Positions 1 through 9,417 of a stretch of DNA of 64,000 bases are shown here, piece after piece (position 1 is the first letter of the stretch; each line of letters opens with the position of its first letter). Source of the stretch: Mesobacillus maritimus (GTDB lineage: Bacteria; Bacillota; Bacilli; Bacillales; Cytobacillaceae); NCBI RefSeq assembly GCF_019749255.1, contig NZ_JACWFH010000009.1:124001-188000 (forward strand), given 5' to 3'. The translations under genes and the position numbers were made by a program. The notes under the pieces are model-generated. The model was not told the origin of the DNA, did not search any database, and was given only the letters and a program-made list of their open reading frames with translations.

Positions 1-134
1 TAATTGCCTGCTCGCTTCAAGGTTTCCTTTACAACAAGCGCTCCAAGGTCATCTGGACGAACATTGGCTAGCGACCCCTTCTTCGCTCTTCCGACCGGGG
101 TTCGAGCTCCGGCAACAATTACCGCTTCTCTCAT
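1..134 (-). CDS. fadA: acetyl-CoA C-acyltransferase (thiolase), 5' part only
   Basis: The N-terminal 44 residues of a thiolase; the rest lies outside the window. The translation opens with [20 protein letters not shown], the typical start of the degradative thiolase family, which cleaves 3-ketoacyl-CoA in the last step of beta-oxidation. The ATG is preceded by a clear GGAGGG ribosome binding site. It lies 220 bp downstream of fadN on the same strand, the order of the B. subtilis fadNAE operon, so co-transcription from the FadR-controlled fadN promoter is likely. No terminator is evident in the gap. Confidence 0.9.
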   Translation of the reverse strand, partial: MREAVIVAGARTPVGRAKKGSLANVRPDDLGALVVKETLKRAGN

Positions 135-353
135 TCCATTCCCTCCAATTCGTATTAAACGCTTCAGCGCCTTATGTCCCAAGCTAAAAATTTTTGCTCT
201 GACTCTAGCAGGGACAAACTTATAGAAGGATTAGATTCAATTAATCTCTATGAATCTTATTCATAAAAATCCATTCTAGAATGCGTTATCGCATCGTTAG
301 GCACTGAAGTTCAGTTAAAAATCCTTCTTATTTAGTAAACTAGTAAACTTGAG

Positions 354-2735
354 TTAGTTACGAAGTGGCTTCCCTTTAACGAGCATATGCTGCATACGCT
401 GTTGCGTCTTCGGTAGAGCTACTAGGTTAATAAAAGCTTCTCTTTCAAGGTTCAGCAAGTAATCTTCATCCACTTCGGTACCATACGGAACCTTTCCTCC
501 TGAAATAACATAAGCAACTTGCTTTGCGATTTCAAAGTCATGTTCAGAAATAAACCCTGATAAACGCATTCCATCCGCACCTAATAGTAGAGTTGCATAA
601 CCCGGTTCGCCAACAACAGGAACCTTTTTACGGGCTGGTGCCGTATATCCACTGTTATACAGGTGCAAGACCGCTTGTTTCGCATCATATAGCAAGTGGT
701 CTCCATTTACACTTACCCCATCAGACTTTCCAAGGAAGTTATTATCGCGTGCTTCTTCACCAGAAGTTGAGGTTTTGGCCATCGCAATGGTTTCAAACAC
801 TTTGTTTGCTACCTGCTGAAGGTCAAAGTCAACTCCATTTGGAAGTCCTTCAAGATGTTTGATGTATAGTTCTTTGTTACCGCCCCCACCTGGAAGGAGA
901 CCAACACCAACCTCAACTAGACCCATATAAGTTTCCATTGAAGCTTGGATATGCGCTGCTGGGAGACATACTTCTGCACCCCCACCAAGAGACATCCCAT
1001 GTGGTGCTGCTACAACCGGTTTTGGACTATATTTGATTTTCATCATCGCTTGTTGAAATTGGCGTACAGTCATATCTAATTCAAAATAATTATCATCTTG
1101 AGCTTCCATTAGCATCATTGCCAGGTTTGCACCTACACAGAAATTCTTACCCTGGTTCCCAATGACAAGCCCTTTATAGTTTTTAGCTACTTCATCAATT
1201 GAGTAATTAATCATTTGGATGACATCCAGACCGATCGAATTATTCGGTGAATGGAACTCAAGTAAAGCCACTCCATCGCCAATATCAATTAGGCTAGCGC
1301 CAGCGTTCTTTTTAATAACACCCTTTTCAGCTTTCACTTGCTTTAAGTCAATGATTTTTGGATTGACTTTGATTGCCTTATATTCACCATTGCTGTAGAA
1401 CGATTTAATTCCGCCTTCCATTTTATAGAAAGAAGTGTGCCCGTTCGCTAGCATTTCTTTAATCCATGCAGGGACAACCGTTCCCTCTGCTTCCATTTTT
1501 AAGACCGATTGTTCAAGACCGATTGCATCCCATGATTCAAAAGGTCCCATCTCCCAACCGAAGCCCCATTTCATTGCATTATCAATGGAAACAATATCAT
1601 CAGCAATCGTGCCTAATAATTCAGCGGAATAGATGAATACCGGACTGAATATGTTCCATAAAAGCTGCCCTGCACGATCATCTGCATATATAAGCGCTTT
1701 CATTTTATTGGCAGTGCCTTTTTGTTGTTTACTTGCTTCAACGGCTGCAGTTTTTAATTTCTTACGAGGACCATATTCAAGCGTATTGGGGTCAATCTCG
1801 ACAATTTCTTTTCCTTGTTTAGCAAAAAATCCTTGACCTGATTTACTACCTAACCATCCTCGATTAACCATTTCTTTCATAAACCCAGGAACTTCAAACA
1901 CTTCTTTTTCCACACCATCTACTTGTTCATAAACGTTGTTTGCAACGTGATAGAAGGTATCTAGTCCTACCACATCTAAGGTACGGAATGTTGCACTTTT
2001 CGCACGACCAATTAGTGGTCCTGTTACAGAATCAACCTCTCCAACGCTGTAGCCGCCGTTTAGCATTTCACGTACAGTTACGAGTAAACCATAGGTTCCA
2101 ATGCGATTTCCAATGAAATTTGGTGTATCTTTTGCTTCAACAACACCTTTTCCAAGATGGTCCTCTCCAAACGTTTTAATAAACGATAGAACATCAGGAT
2201 CTGTATCTTTTGTTGGAATCACTTCTAGTAATTTTAAATAGCGTGGCGGATTAAAAAAGTGCGTACCTAAGAAATTCTTTCTAAAGTCCTCAGATCTCCC
2301 CTCCGCCATTGCTTCCACTGAAATACCTGATGTATTTGAACTAACAATACTGCCTTGCTTTCTATACTGATCAACGTCTGTAAATACCTTTTTCTTAATA
2401 TCAAGGTTTTCCACAACAACTTCTATAATCCAATCTACTTCATTCAATCTGTGCATGTCATCTTCAAAGTTCCCTGCCTCAATTAATGCTAGGTTCTTTT
2501 TCGAGGCAAGTGGGGCAGGCTTCTGTTTCAAAAGCTTTTTAAGCGCTCCCTCACTAATACGATTGCGGACTTGCTTATTTTCTAATGTCAATCCCTTTGC
2601 CTTTTCTGACTCAGTCAATTCACGAGGTACAATATCAAGAAGTAAAGTTGGGATTCCAATATTCGCCAAGTGTGCAGCAATTCCGGACCCCATTACTCCT
2701 GAGCCTAAAACAGCCGCTTTTTGGATTTGTCGCAT
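354..2735 (-). CDS. fadN: 3-hydroxyacyl-CoA dehydrogenase / enoyl-CoA hydratase
   Basis: A 793-residue bifunctional beta-oxidation enzyme. The N-terminal Rossmann motif GSGVMGSG (residues 11-18) binds NAD. The stretch GTHFFNPPRYLKLLEV is the hydroxyacyl-CoA dehydrogenase active-site region with its catalytic His. The C-terminal part carries a crotonase domain with the oxyanion-hole type sequence GMSLGGGAEV. The order dehydrogenase then hydratase is that of B. subtilis FadN (YusL). An ATG 15 codons upstream exists, but the start at 2735 has an AAGGAGG site at good spacing and directly begins the Rossmann fold. Gene order fadN-yuzL-proline dehydrogenase matches B. subtilis. A FadR operator lies just upstream. 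Confidence 0.95.
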   Translation of the reverse strand: MRQIQKAAVLGSGVMGSGIAAHLANIGIPTLLLDIVPRELTESEKAKGLTLENKQVRNRISEGALKKLLKQKPAPLASKKNLALIEAGNFEDDMHRLNEVDWIIEVVVENLDIKKKVFTDVDQYRKQGSIVSSNTSGISVEAMAEGRSEDFRKNFLGTHFFNPPRYLKLLEVIPTKDTDPDVLSFIKTFGEDHLGKGVVEAKDTPNFIGNRIGTYGLLVTVREMLNGGYSVGEVDSVTGPLIGRAKSATFRTLDVVGLDTFYHVANNVYEQVDGVEKEVFEVPGFMKEMVNRGWLGSKSGQGFFAKQGKEIVEIDPNTLEYGPRKKLKTAAVEASKQQKGTANKMKALIYADDRAGQLLWNIFSPVFIYSAELLGTIADDIVSIDNAMKWGFGWEMGPFESWDAIGLEQSVLKMEAEGTVVPAWIKEMLANGHTSFYKMEGGIKSFYSNGEYKAIKVNPKIIDLKQVKAEKGVIKKNAGASLIDIGDGVALLEFHSPNNSIGLDVIQMINYSIDEVAKNYKGLVIGNQGKNFCVGANLAMMLMEAQDDNYFELDMTVRQFQQAMMKIKYSPKPVVAAPHGMSLGGGAEVCLPAAHIQASMETYMGLVEVGVGLLPGGGGNKELYIKHLEGLPNGVDFDLQQVANKVFETIAMAKTSTSGEEARDNNFLGKSDGVSVNGDHLLYDAKQAVLHLYNSGYTAPARKKVPVVGEPGYATLLLGADGMRLSGFISEHDFEIAKQVAYVISGGKVPYGTEVDEDYLLNLEREAFINLVALPKTQQRMQHMLVKGKPLRN

Positions 2736-2765
2736 CAAATCTGTCTCCTCCTTTGACAAATGGTT

Positions 2766-2783
2766 TGAATGAATACTCATTCA
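2766..2783 (-). promoter_or_regulatory. FadR operator
   Basis: The 18-mer TGAATGAATACTCATTCA fits the Bacillus FadR consensus TGAATGAMTANTCATTCA at every position. It sits 31 bp upstream of the fadN start codon and downstream of the best promoter candidate, where a repressor would block transcription. FadR releases DNA when long-chain acyl-CoA accumulates. Confidence 0.88.
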
Positions 2784-2826
2784 TTTTCGGACGAAAAAAA
2801 TATCCAGAATGAGTTCTGCTATTACT

Positions 2827-2855
2827 ACTATAAAATATTTGAAAAATTTACGCAA
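2827..2855 (-). promoter_or_regulatory. candidate sigma-A promoter of fadN
   Basis: On the minus strand TTGCGT, 17 bp, then TATAGT. The predicted start is near 2820, which places the FadR operator at about +37 to +54. The -35 match is only partial. Confidence 0.4.
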
Positions 2856-2958
2856 TATGTACATAACGAAAAAAATAAAATTTTTTGATTTTTATTTTAA
2901 AATTGTAATTTTACTTGAAACCACCTTGAATGGATATGCTACTAACGGGGGTGAAAAG

Positions 2959-3090
2959 ATGGCTAGATTGAAGAAAGATCCTTCAAAAAGAGGCGTCAGT
3001 GCAGCTAGTGTAAAAGGGAATGCTGGGCCGACTGTCGAGAACGACGGCGGTGGTAAGGTAAATAGCCAAAACAACCAGTATAAAAAATAG
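2959..3090 (+). CDS. yuzL: YuzL-like small protein
   Basis: A 43-residue hydrophilic, Lys/Asn/Gly-rich protein starting MARLKKDPSKRGVSAASVKG. Both sequence and position between fadN and the proline dehydrogenase gene agree with B. subtilis YuzL, a small protein of unknown function. The start is set by GGGGGTGAAAAG just before the ATG. There is no Cys, Trp or hydrophobic segment, a composition also seen in minor small acid-soluble spore proteins, but no experiment is implied. A hairpin follows at 3120. Confidence 0.75.
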   Translation: MARLKKDPSKRGVSAASVKGNAGPTVENDGGGKVNSQNNQYKK

Positions 3091-3119
3091 TCAGAGATCA
3101 TTTGAGTGAAATAATATTA

Positions 3120-3146
3120 ACAGGCTGGTCGCATCTACCAGCCTGT
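3120..3146. terminator. hairpin terminator between convergent yuzL and putB
   Basis: Perfect 10-bp stem ACAGGCTGGT / ACCAGCCTGT with a 7-nt loop between two convergent genes. The T-tract is weak on both sides. Confidence 0.55.
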
Positions 3147-3221
3147 TCCTACAAACTGAGTTTTAACTTAGACATGGTCCAGATACAGCCACCTATCAGG
3201 TATTTAGTGACCTTGGGCAAC

Positions 3222-4136
3222 TTATTTAAACATGCCTTTTATCAGAAATTGAAGGTTTGCGGGCCTCTCAGCAAGCCTCCTCATAAAATAACCAAACCAA
3301 TCGGTCCCATACGGAACGTAGACCCTCATTTTGTAGCCTTCATCTTTAAGTTTTTCGTGGTACTCAGGTCTAATGCCATAAAGCATCTGAAATTCAAACT
3401 GTTCAACAGGGATGTCATGTTCCTTTACAAACTTCTTCGTATACTCGATGATTTTGTTATCATGACTGGCTACGGCTGTATAGTGACCATTTAATAAATG
3501 AATCTTTATCAGCTTTTTTAATTGTTCATCTACATCCTTTTTATTAGGATACGCTACATCTACAGATTCTTTATAAGCGCCTTTTACTAATCGCAGATGG
3601 GGTGCGTAGTCATGAAGTGCTTGTAAATCTTGCTTCGCTCGGTAAAGATAGGCTTGGAGAACAGTCCCGATATGATCTGATTCGCTCCGCAATTGTTTAA
3701 AAATATTTATCGTCTTTTCGTACCTAGAGTAGTCTTCCATATCTATGGTGACAAACACATCGTTCCATTTCGCAATGCGGAGAATCCGTCGCATATTTTC
3801 AAGTACCAGATCTTCGGATATATCTAACCCCATGGATGTTAATTTTACGCTTAATTGTGCATCTAATTTCTCATGTCGTATTGCCTCAATAGTCTTTATT
3901 GACTGGTTCACTCGTTCCCTCGCTTCTGCCTCCGATTCAACAAATTCTCCAAGAAAGTCAAGGGTTACCGAGAGACCCTTCTTGTTTAACTCTTTGATGA
4001 CAGTAATAGTCTCTTCTAGGTTTTTTCCTGCAACAAAACGAGATGCACCCAAACGAAATCCATATTTCTTTGCTAACCTTGTAATCATCCGATTATTGGA
4101 TAAAAACAGAAAAAAGTTCCTTAACCATTTTTCCAT
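3222..4136 (-). CDS. putB: proline dehydrogenase
   Basis: A 304-residue FAD-dependent proline dehydrogenase that oxidises L-proline to pyrroline-5-carboxylate. The barrel carries family motifs such as LRLVKGAYKE and, near the C terminus, RRLAERPAN, whose arginines bind the proline carboxylate. Length equals that of B. subtilis PutB and YusM (FadM); its place after fadN and yuzL makes it the positional counterpart of YusM. The ATG at 4136 follows AAAAGGAG at proper spacing; an upstream in-frame ATG lacks a site. A possible cre box lies 32 bp upstream. Monocistronic by context. Confidence 0.9.
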   Translation of the reverse strand: MEKWLRNFFLFLSNNRMITRLAKKYGFRLGASRFVAGKNLEETITVIKELNKKGLSVTLDFLGEFVESEAEARERVNQSIKTIEAIRHEKLDAQLSVKLTSMGLDISEDLVLENMRRILRIAKWNDVFVTIDMEDYSRYEKTINIFKQLRSESDHIGTVLQAYLYRAKQDLQALHDYAPHLRLVKGAYKESVDVAYPNKKDVDEQLKKLIKIHLLNGHYTAVASHDNKIIEYTKKFVKEHDIPVEQFEFQMLYGIRPEYHEKLKDEGYKMRVYVPYGTDWFGYFMRRLAERPANLQFLIKGMFK

Positions 4137-4167
4137 TGTCCACACTCCTTTTAGCAAAATAGCCTTA

Positions 4168-4181
4168 TCGAAGCGCTTACA
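4168..4181 (-). promoter_or_regulatory. possible cre (CcpA) site upstream of putB
   Basis: On the minus strand TGTAAGCGCTTCGA agrees with the cre consensus (WTGNNARCGNWWWCAW) except at two 3'-side positions. Carbon catabolite repression of proline use would make sense. Tentative. Confidence 0.3.
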
Positions 4182-4302
4182 TTTTTTGAAAAACTGTAAT
4201 TACGACCCCCCACTCTTTTGAACGCTATTGCTGTATATTAGTCCTTCTCTATATAAATATAAATATCGCCTGTTTAGTGTTCTTTATTTTCATAATCAAT
4301 TA

Positions 4303-4329
4303 AAAAAACCATCACATGGATGGTTTTTT
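4303..4329. terminator. bidirectional terminator
   Basis: AAAAAACCATC, 5-nt loop, GATGGTTTTTT: an intrinsic terminator starting 3 bp past the stop of the DUF2573-like gene on the minus strand. Confidence 0.8.
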
Positions 4330-4331
4330 GA

Positions 4332-4574
4332 TTATTTCTTTCGGTTAAGTTCATTCAGTTCTTTTATTTCCTTGATTACTTGCATGATATCCTCTTTTGC
4401 ATCTGGATAGCTTTGGTTCCAATGTTGTGCAAGTGGGGGCATTGATTTTGCTATGTGATTGTAAATAATCCATGCTTTTACCTTCTCTTTATTTTCACTT
4501 GAAGGCTCACCGATTAGTAATTCAGTATATTTCTCTAACAAGCCATCAAGTTGTTCCTGTAATTTTGCTTTCAC
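4332..4574 (-). CDS. DUF2573-like small protein (YusU-like)
   Basis: An 80-residue acidic helical protein containing LLEKYTELLIGE and HIAKSMPPLAQHWNQSYPDA, which I associate with the DUF2573 family (B. subtilis YusU). Function unknown. The start is taken as the GTG at 4574: AAAGAGGA precedes it, and it lies one base after the stop codon of the FhuF-like gene, so translation is probably coupled. Earlier in-frame codons lie inside that upstream gene. Confidence 0.7.
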   Translation of the reverse strand: MKAKLQEQLDGLLEKYTELLIGEPSSENKEKVKAWIIYNHIAKSMPPLAQHWNQSYPDAKEDIMQVIKEIKELNELNRKK

Positions 4575-4575
4575 G

Positions 4576-5490
4576 TCAATTCCTCTTTCCCGTGTTAAAT
4601 TGCTTGCAGTAAAGTGGACATGTGTTGCAATAGGTCCGTTTTGCTCCAAGCTGATAGGTAAAACAACAAGTTTTGCGTATCCGAATGCTCTCGTTTAAAG
4701 CTGATAAATAGACTGGTTCCGTATTATATCTCTGCAATGGGTTCCGCTCATATGGTCCAAAAAGCTTACCTGGAGCTTGATTGACAATAAAATCATAGTC
4801 TTCATAAGCAAGCGATTCTGGCTCAGAATCTAGAAGCTTTTCGTACAACCAATGTAAATAGACAGCAATATTTTCCCACAAAATAGATTTAGAGATATTT
4901 CCTTGTGTTGTTAAAGTGTTCAAAACTGGATTCATAATATCCCTGAATAAATGTTGGATGGCTTGATCTCGCCAATGAGTTCGGTCATTCCCTGTATATT
5001 CTTCAATTGACAAATCCTTAAAGTAATACTCCGGCAGCCAATTCCCTTCCTTTTTAGAGCTTTGGATATACAAAGAGTCTAAGGAGAAACAGAGACGCTT
5101 GTTCCAGGAGGATAAGGCAAATAAGTATATGCCAACGACAAATGCAAAATGTTTCATGAACACAGAGGCTGTTACTTTTAAATTTGGGGCATTCAATTCC
5201 ACTTTTACCTCTTCAAGAAACGTCTGCATTGGCTCTTTTGATACAAGATTGCTCATCAGGGTTACTGAACTTCCTTGTTCAAGTTTCGGGGTATACCTGA
5301 ATTTTAATAACTCAGCAATTTCTTGCTCAGATAATTTACCGTACACTGAATCTTTCACCCTCTCGTAAAATGCGACGCTCCTTTTCATAAGATGTTTCAC
5401 TTCCTTCGAACATCCTTCCGCCCCCCGCATTCTAATAATATCTAGTAGTTCTAGTCTAACATAACAGGATAATCTATAAGGCATATTCAT
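4576..5490 (-). CDS. FhuF-like iron-sulfur protein (ferric-siderophore reductase type)
   Basis: A 304-residue protein whose C terminus has the cysteine pattern C275-C276-x11-C288-x2-C291 (TCCFTY ... YCNTCPL). This is close to the [2Fe-2S] motif of FhuF and the ferric-siderophore reductase C-terminal domain, which reduces iron in the cytoplasm after siderophore uptake. The N-terminal two thirds show no other motif I recognise. The start at 5490 has only a weak ribosome binding site; the ATG at 5388 (MKRSVAFYER) is an alternative. It forms a two-gene unit with the DUF2573-like gene. No Fur box is evident upstream. Confidence 0.75.
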   Translation of the reverse strand: MNMPYRLSCYVRLELLDIIRMRGAEGCSKEVKHLMKRSVAFYERVKDSVYGKLSEQEIAELLKFRYTPKLEQGSSVTLMSNLVSKEPMQTFLEEVKVELNAPNLKVTASVFMKHFAFVVGIYLFALSSWNKRLCFSLDSLYIQSSKKEGNWLPEYYFKDLSIEEYTGNDRTHWRDQAIQHLFRDIMNPVLNTLTTQGNISKSILWENIAVYLHWLYEKLLDSEPESLAYEDYDFIVNQAPGKLFGPYERNPLQRYNTEPVYLSALNESIRIRKTCCFTYQLGAKRTYCNTCPLYCKQFNTGKRN

Positions 5491-5574
5491 GCACTTATTA
5501 CAAGTTACAAGACTTCAACATAAAAATAACAAGTTTGGTAAAAATAAGGACAAACTTTCGAAGTGGTGAGGGAT

Positions 5575-7158
5575 ATGAGCATTTTCTTTAGGAGACGCAG
5601 ACGTCAGAAAGAGCAAGACGATAAGGAGCAAAAGAAGCAGCCTAGCTCAAAGGGGAACGCTGAAAAAGATAAAGATAAAAATAAAGATGATGAAAAAGCT
5701 AACAAACACGCTGAAGAATGGGAAAAAGAACTCTCCAAATCAACTGATTATCAAAAAAAGGATTATATTAATCGAAAAACAGGAAAAAAGTTTATTTTCA
5801 CCTTTATTCCTACGCTTGTTGAGGAAAAGGTTTTGGATAATAACGCTTTGCCTCCTTTACTTGAGGAAGAGTTTCTTAAAATCATTGATGTAAAAAAACT
5901 GCTTCCTATCGCTGATGTTGAAGTTTCTAGCGATACCAAAAAAATAGCACAAAAGCTACTTGATGGATATGTCTTGCTGACACTTGAAGAAGACACAAGA
6001 GAATTTGCCTTCTTCTCTGCAAAAAAAACGGTAGTCAGATCTGTTACATCCCCTGAAATAGAATTCAGTGTTATTGGACCAAAGGAAGCGTTTGTTGAGT
6101 CTATCGGGGATAACCTAAACATGGTTCGCACTCGTTTGCCTGTTAAAGAATTGATTATTGAAGAATATACCGTTGGGAAGTTATCAAGGACGAAAGTGGC
6201 CGTAATTTATATCGACGGGATTACAAATAAGGAAATTATCAATACTGTAAAACAACGAATTGACGATATTGTAAAAGATGAAATAGCGGATAGTTCCTAT
6301 TTCACCCAGCTTATTGCGGATAATGGAAATTCTCCCTTTCCACAGCTACTTGATTCGGAAAGACCTGACAGGGTAGCTTCTAGTCTTGCAGAGGGGAAGG
6401 TAGCCATAATCGTAGACGGTTCCCCTCACGCCTTAATTGGTCCAACTTCATTAACGGAGTTTTTTAATGCCTTTGAAGATTATTTTTTAAACTGGATACT
6501 AGCAACTTTTATTAGAATGATCCGCTTGTTTGCTGTCGTTTTCTCGATTATGATTACCCCCCTTTATGTGGCGGTGGTTACGCATCATTATGAATTAATT
6601 CCAAAAGACTTATTGGTTACCCTGGTTGCCTCAAGGCGGGTTGTTCCTTTCCCTCCAGTTCTAGAAGCTTTGTTCCTAGAAGTAACGATTGAGCTTTTAA
6701 GAGAGGCAGGAGCCAGACTTCCTACAAAAGTCGGGCAAACAATCGGTATCGTGGGCGGTATTGTTATTGGAACAGCATCAGTTGAAGCAGGACTTACGAG
6801 CAATGTTCTCTTAATCTTCATCGCACTGTCTGCTCTTGCCTCTTTCACGACACCTGTCTATCAAATGAGTAATACCATTCGTTTGTTACGCTTTCCCTTT
6901 CTTTTTATGGCCGAGATATGGGGAATACTCGGGATGACAATTGCCTTTAGTTTTTTAATAGCCCATTTGCTTCGGCTTACGTCGCTAGGACTTCCATATA
7001 TGGAGCCTGTTTTTCCGCTAAGACTTCATGACTTTAAAGATGCATTATTTCGCTTGCCCTTTAGTAGTCAATCAAAGCGTCCGACGTTTCTTAGAACAGG
7101 TGATTCAAGCCGATTTAGTAAAGATAAGGCTAAAAAGAAAAAGGACATTGATGAATAA
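5575..7158 (+). CDS. spore germination protein, GerA/GerKA family
   Basis: The A subunit of a GerA-type germinant receptor, 527 residues, acting in the inner membrane of the dormant spore. A very basic and acidic N-terminal tail (residues 1-60, Arg/Lys/Glu-rich) precedes the soluble domain with SLAEGKVAIIVDGSPHALI and the C-terminal membrane part with about five hydrophobic segments, including LIPKDLLVTLVASRRVVPFPP, typical of the family. The start at 5575 follows GGTGAGG; a GTG four codons earlier is possible. First gene of an A-B-C operon. Confidence 0.92.
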   Translation: MSIFFRRRRRQKEQDDKEQKKQPSSKGNAEKDKDKNKDDEKANKHAEEWEKELSKSTDYQKKDYINRKTGKKFIFTFIPTLVEEKVLDNNALPPLLEEEFLKIIDVKKLLPIADVEVSSDTKKIAQKLLDGYVLLTLEEDTREFAFFSAKKTVVRSVTSPEIEFSVIGPKEAFVESIGDNLNMVRTRLPVKELIIEEYTVGKLSRTKVAVIYIDGITNKEIINTVKQRIDDIVKDEIADSSYFTQLIADNGNSPFPQLLDSERPDRVASSLAEGKVAIIVDGSPHALIGPTSLTEFFNAFEDYFLNWILATFIRMIRLFAVVFSIMITPLYVAVVTHHYELIPKDLLVTLVASRRVVPFPPVLEALFLEVTIELLREAGARLPTKVGQTIGIVGGIVIGTASVEAGLTSNVLLIFIALSALASFTTPVYQMSNTIRLLRFPFLFMAEIWGILGMTIAFSFLIAHLLRLTSLGLPYMEPVFPLRLHDFKDALFRLPFSSQSKRPTFLRTGDSSRFSKDKAKKKKDIDE

Positions 7159-7182
7159 TTTTAGAAGGCAGGAGAAGATTTC

Positions 7183-8271
7183 ATGCAACAATCCATTCCA
7201 GAGAGTCTAAAGATCTCCCCATTCATGGCAGCATTTGTGGTTGTTTCGATGCAAATAGGAATAGGTGTCCTTGGGTTTCAGCGAATAATCTCAAAAGATG
7301 CAGGATATGATGCCTGGATGTCCGTTATTGGGGCTGGACTAGCTGTTCATATCATTGTATGGATGATGTATAAAATTTGCGAGGGAGTAGATGGGGATGT
7401 CATGGCAGCAAATATATTTGTTTTTGGCAAAACCATTGGCAACAGTATTAATACACTTTTTATAATATATTTTACAATGACCTGCTTAACTTTGCTCTCT
7501 GGTTTAATTGAAGTCATCCGTACATGGATGTTTCTATCCATGCATCCCATTTTCTTTGCTTCCGTCTATTTACTTTTAGGGATTTATATTGTGAATGGTG
7601 GGTTTAGAACAGTAGTTGGTATTTCCTTATTTGGGATTGTTGTTCCCGCTTATTTACTATTTTCTTTTCTTGCCCCCATTAGGTACGGTGACTTTACAAA
7701 CTTGTTACCGATTTTTGACCATACCCCGGTTCAAATGCTGAAGGGTGCTTATAATATGACCCTTACCTATCTTGGTTATGGTGTTCTGTTATTTATTTAT
7801 CCTTTTATTAAAAAACCTAAAGAGTCAAAAAAGTGGGTTCATATTGGACTCACGGCGACGATGATTTTTTATACGCTATTAGCTGTCATTACCTTTGCCT
7901 ATTTCCCTATCTCCTTGCTACAAAAATCGATTTGGGCAACTCTAGAGATGTGGAAGATTGTAAAGTTACCTTTTATTGAAAGATTTGAGTATTTGGGGCT
8001 TGCCAATTGGGCATTAATTATTCTCCCTAATGTGGCAATCTCCTTGTGGGTGGCGAGTCGTGTAGCAAAACGGGTCTATCATATTAGTCAACGGAAAGCG
8101 GTACTATTTATTGCTGCTGTCGTATTAATTTGTGTTTTAATGTTAGATTCCCGGGAAAGGATAAATATTTTCCATGACCTACAGGCAAAAGCAGGTTTCA
8201 TCCTAGCCTTTATTTATACTCCCTTCCTGTATATCTTACTGCTTATTAAGAAGAAGGTGAACGCGAAGTGA
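7183..8271 (+). CDS. GerAB/GerKB-family spore germination permease
   Basis: A 362-residue membrane protein with about ten hydrophobic segments, of the endospore germination permease family in the APC transporter superfamily. It is the probable germinant-binding B subunit. Typical features are the N-terminal FMAAFVVVSMQIGIGVLGFQ and the absence of any large soluble domain. A site AGGCAGGAG precedes the ATG. It overlaps the C-subunit gene by 4 bp. Confidence 0.92.
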   Translation: MQQSIPESLKISPFMAAFVVVSMQIGIGVLGFQRIISKDAGYDAWMSVIGAGLAVHIIVWMMYKICEGVDGDVMAANIFVFGKTIGNSINTLFIIYFTMTCLTLLSGLIEVIRTWMFLSMHPIFFASVYLLLGIYIVNGGFRTVVGISLFGIVVPAYLLFSFLAPIRYGDFTNLLPIFDHTPVQMLKGAYNMTLTYLGYGVLLFIYPFIKKPKESKKWVHIGLTATMIFYTLLAVITFAYFPISLLQKSIWATLEMWKIVKLPFIERFEYLGLANWALIILPNVAISLWVASRVAKRVYHISQRKAVLFIAAVVLICVLMLDSRERINIFHDLQAKAGFILAFIYTPFLYILLLIKKKVNAK

Positions 8272-9344
8272 AGGTAACTCGTATCCTATTAACCCTACTC
8301 ATGTGCTGTTTACTCTTAGTTGGATGTAACCCAAGGTACGAAAGAAAGGTTATTGATGATATCAATATTGCCACTGGTATGGGCATCGATAAAAGTGGTG
8401 ATCAATTGAAAGGAAGCATCATGATTCCTGTTTTCAAAGCAGACAAGTCGATGGAAAATTTCCTGTTTACGGCTAAAGGAACGATTATGAGAGATGTGGC
8501 AGCGCAAATGCAACAAAAAGCATCACAGCCAATCTTTTCTGGAAGCATGGATGTGGCCTTATTCGAAGAAGTAGTGGCCCGGGAAGGAATCGTGCAGGTT
8601 CTTGATGTCTTTCTGCGTGACCCTAGCGTTGGCGCAAGAGTCCATCTAGCGGTAGTGGATGGAAAAGCTCAAGAAATTTTTGAAGGCAATTACGGAGACC
8701 GTGGAAATGCACAATACTTAAAGGATTTAATTGAACATAATATGGAGGGAGGAAATCTGCCTTTAACGAATCTCCATAGTTTTTTGTTTAACTTTTACCA
8801 ACAAGGGAAAGATCCATATTTACCCTATCTTAAACAAGAAAGCCCTGAGTTAGTGAACATAACGGGCATTGCCATCTTTAAGGACGAGAAAGTAATCGAT
8901 ATTCTTCATGAAAATAAGATGTTTTATTTTAAGCTCCTTGTTGACAAATTTTCAATGGGGCAAGTTAAGGTGAAGGAAGAACATGGAGAAGCTACTGTTA
9001 AAAGCATAACATCCGATACAAATATGAAATTAACCAAAAGGAAGCCATATGAAATTACAGTTCAGATTAAACTAAAAGGCCTCCTGACTGAGCACGAAGG
9101 AACTCGTTTAGAAAAAAACGAGGTAAAAGACATCGAGAAAGAATTGGAAAAACAAATTAACAAAACTTGCCTGAAATTGCTTGAGGATTTTCAAAAACAA
9201 AAGGTTGACCCTATTGGAGTGGGACACTTTGTCAAAACAAAGACTCGCAATTTTAATTTTGAAAAGTGGCAAACTGACTACCAAGATGTTACATTTAAGG
9301 TCTCTACCAACGTAAGGATTCTTGAGGTTGGGGTTGTGGAGTGA
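8268..9344 (+). CDS. Ger(x)C-family spore germination lipoprotein
   Basis: A 358-residue GerAC/GerKC-type lipoprotein. The signal peptide ends in the lipobox LLVGC (Cys about residue 20), followed by the family's NPRYERKVIDDINIATGMGI region. The start is a GTG overlapping the TGA of the permease gene, so the two are translationally coupled. Together with the A and B subunits it forms a complete germinant receptor; which nutrient it senses cannot be read from the sequence. A strong hairpin terminator follows. Confidence 0.92.
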   Translation: MKVTRILLTLLMCCLLLVGCNPRYERKVIDDINIATGMGIDKSGDQLKGSIMIPVFKADKSMENFLFTAKGTIMRDVAAQMQQKASQPIFSGSMDVALFEEVVAREGIVQVLDVFLRDPSVGARVHLAVVDGKAQEIFEGNYGDRGNAQYLKDLIEHNMEGGNLPLTNLHSFLFNFYQQGKDPYLPYLKQESPELVNITGIAIFKDEKVIDILHENKMFYFKLLVDKFSMGQVKVKEEHGEATVKSITSDTNMKLTKRKPYEITVQIKLKGLLTEHEGTRLEKNEVKDIEKELEKQINKTCLKLLEDFQKQKVDPIGVGHFVKTKTRNFNFEKWQTDYQDVTFKVSTNVRILEVGVVE

Positions 9345-9374
9345 GTGGAGTTAGTTGCAATAACTATTAACAGT

Positions 9375-9407
9375 AAAGAGCAATGGTAGCTTGTACCATT
9401 GCTCTTT
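9375..9407. terminator. bidirectional terminator between ger operon and rodA
   Basis: A 14-bp perfect stem AAAGAGCAATGGTA / TACCATTGCTCTTT with a 5-nt loop, between two convergent transcription units. Confidence 0.85.
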
Positions 9408-9417
9408 CTTGTGCTCT

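Noticed and set aside
4-225. Plus-strand ORF at the left edge
   Set aside because: It is the shadow of fadA on the opposite strand.
281-296. Terminator between fadN and fadA (ATGCG-ATAA-CGCAT type hairpin)
   Set aside because: Only five base pairs and no T-run; fadN and fadA are expected to be co-transcribed.
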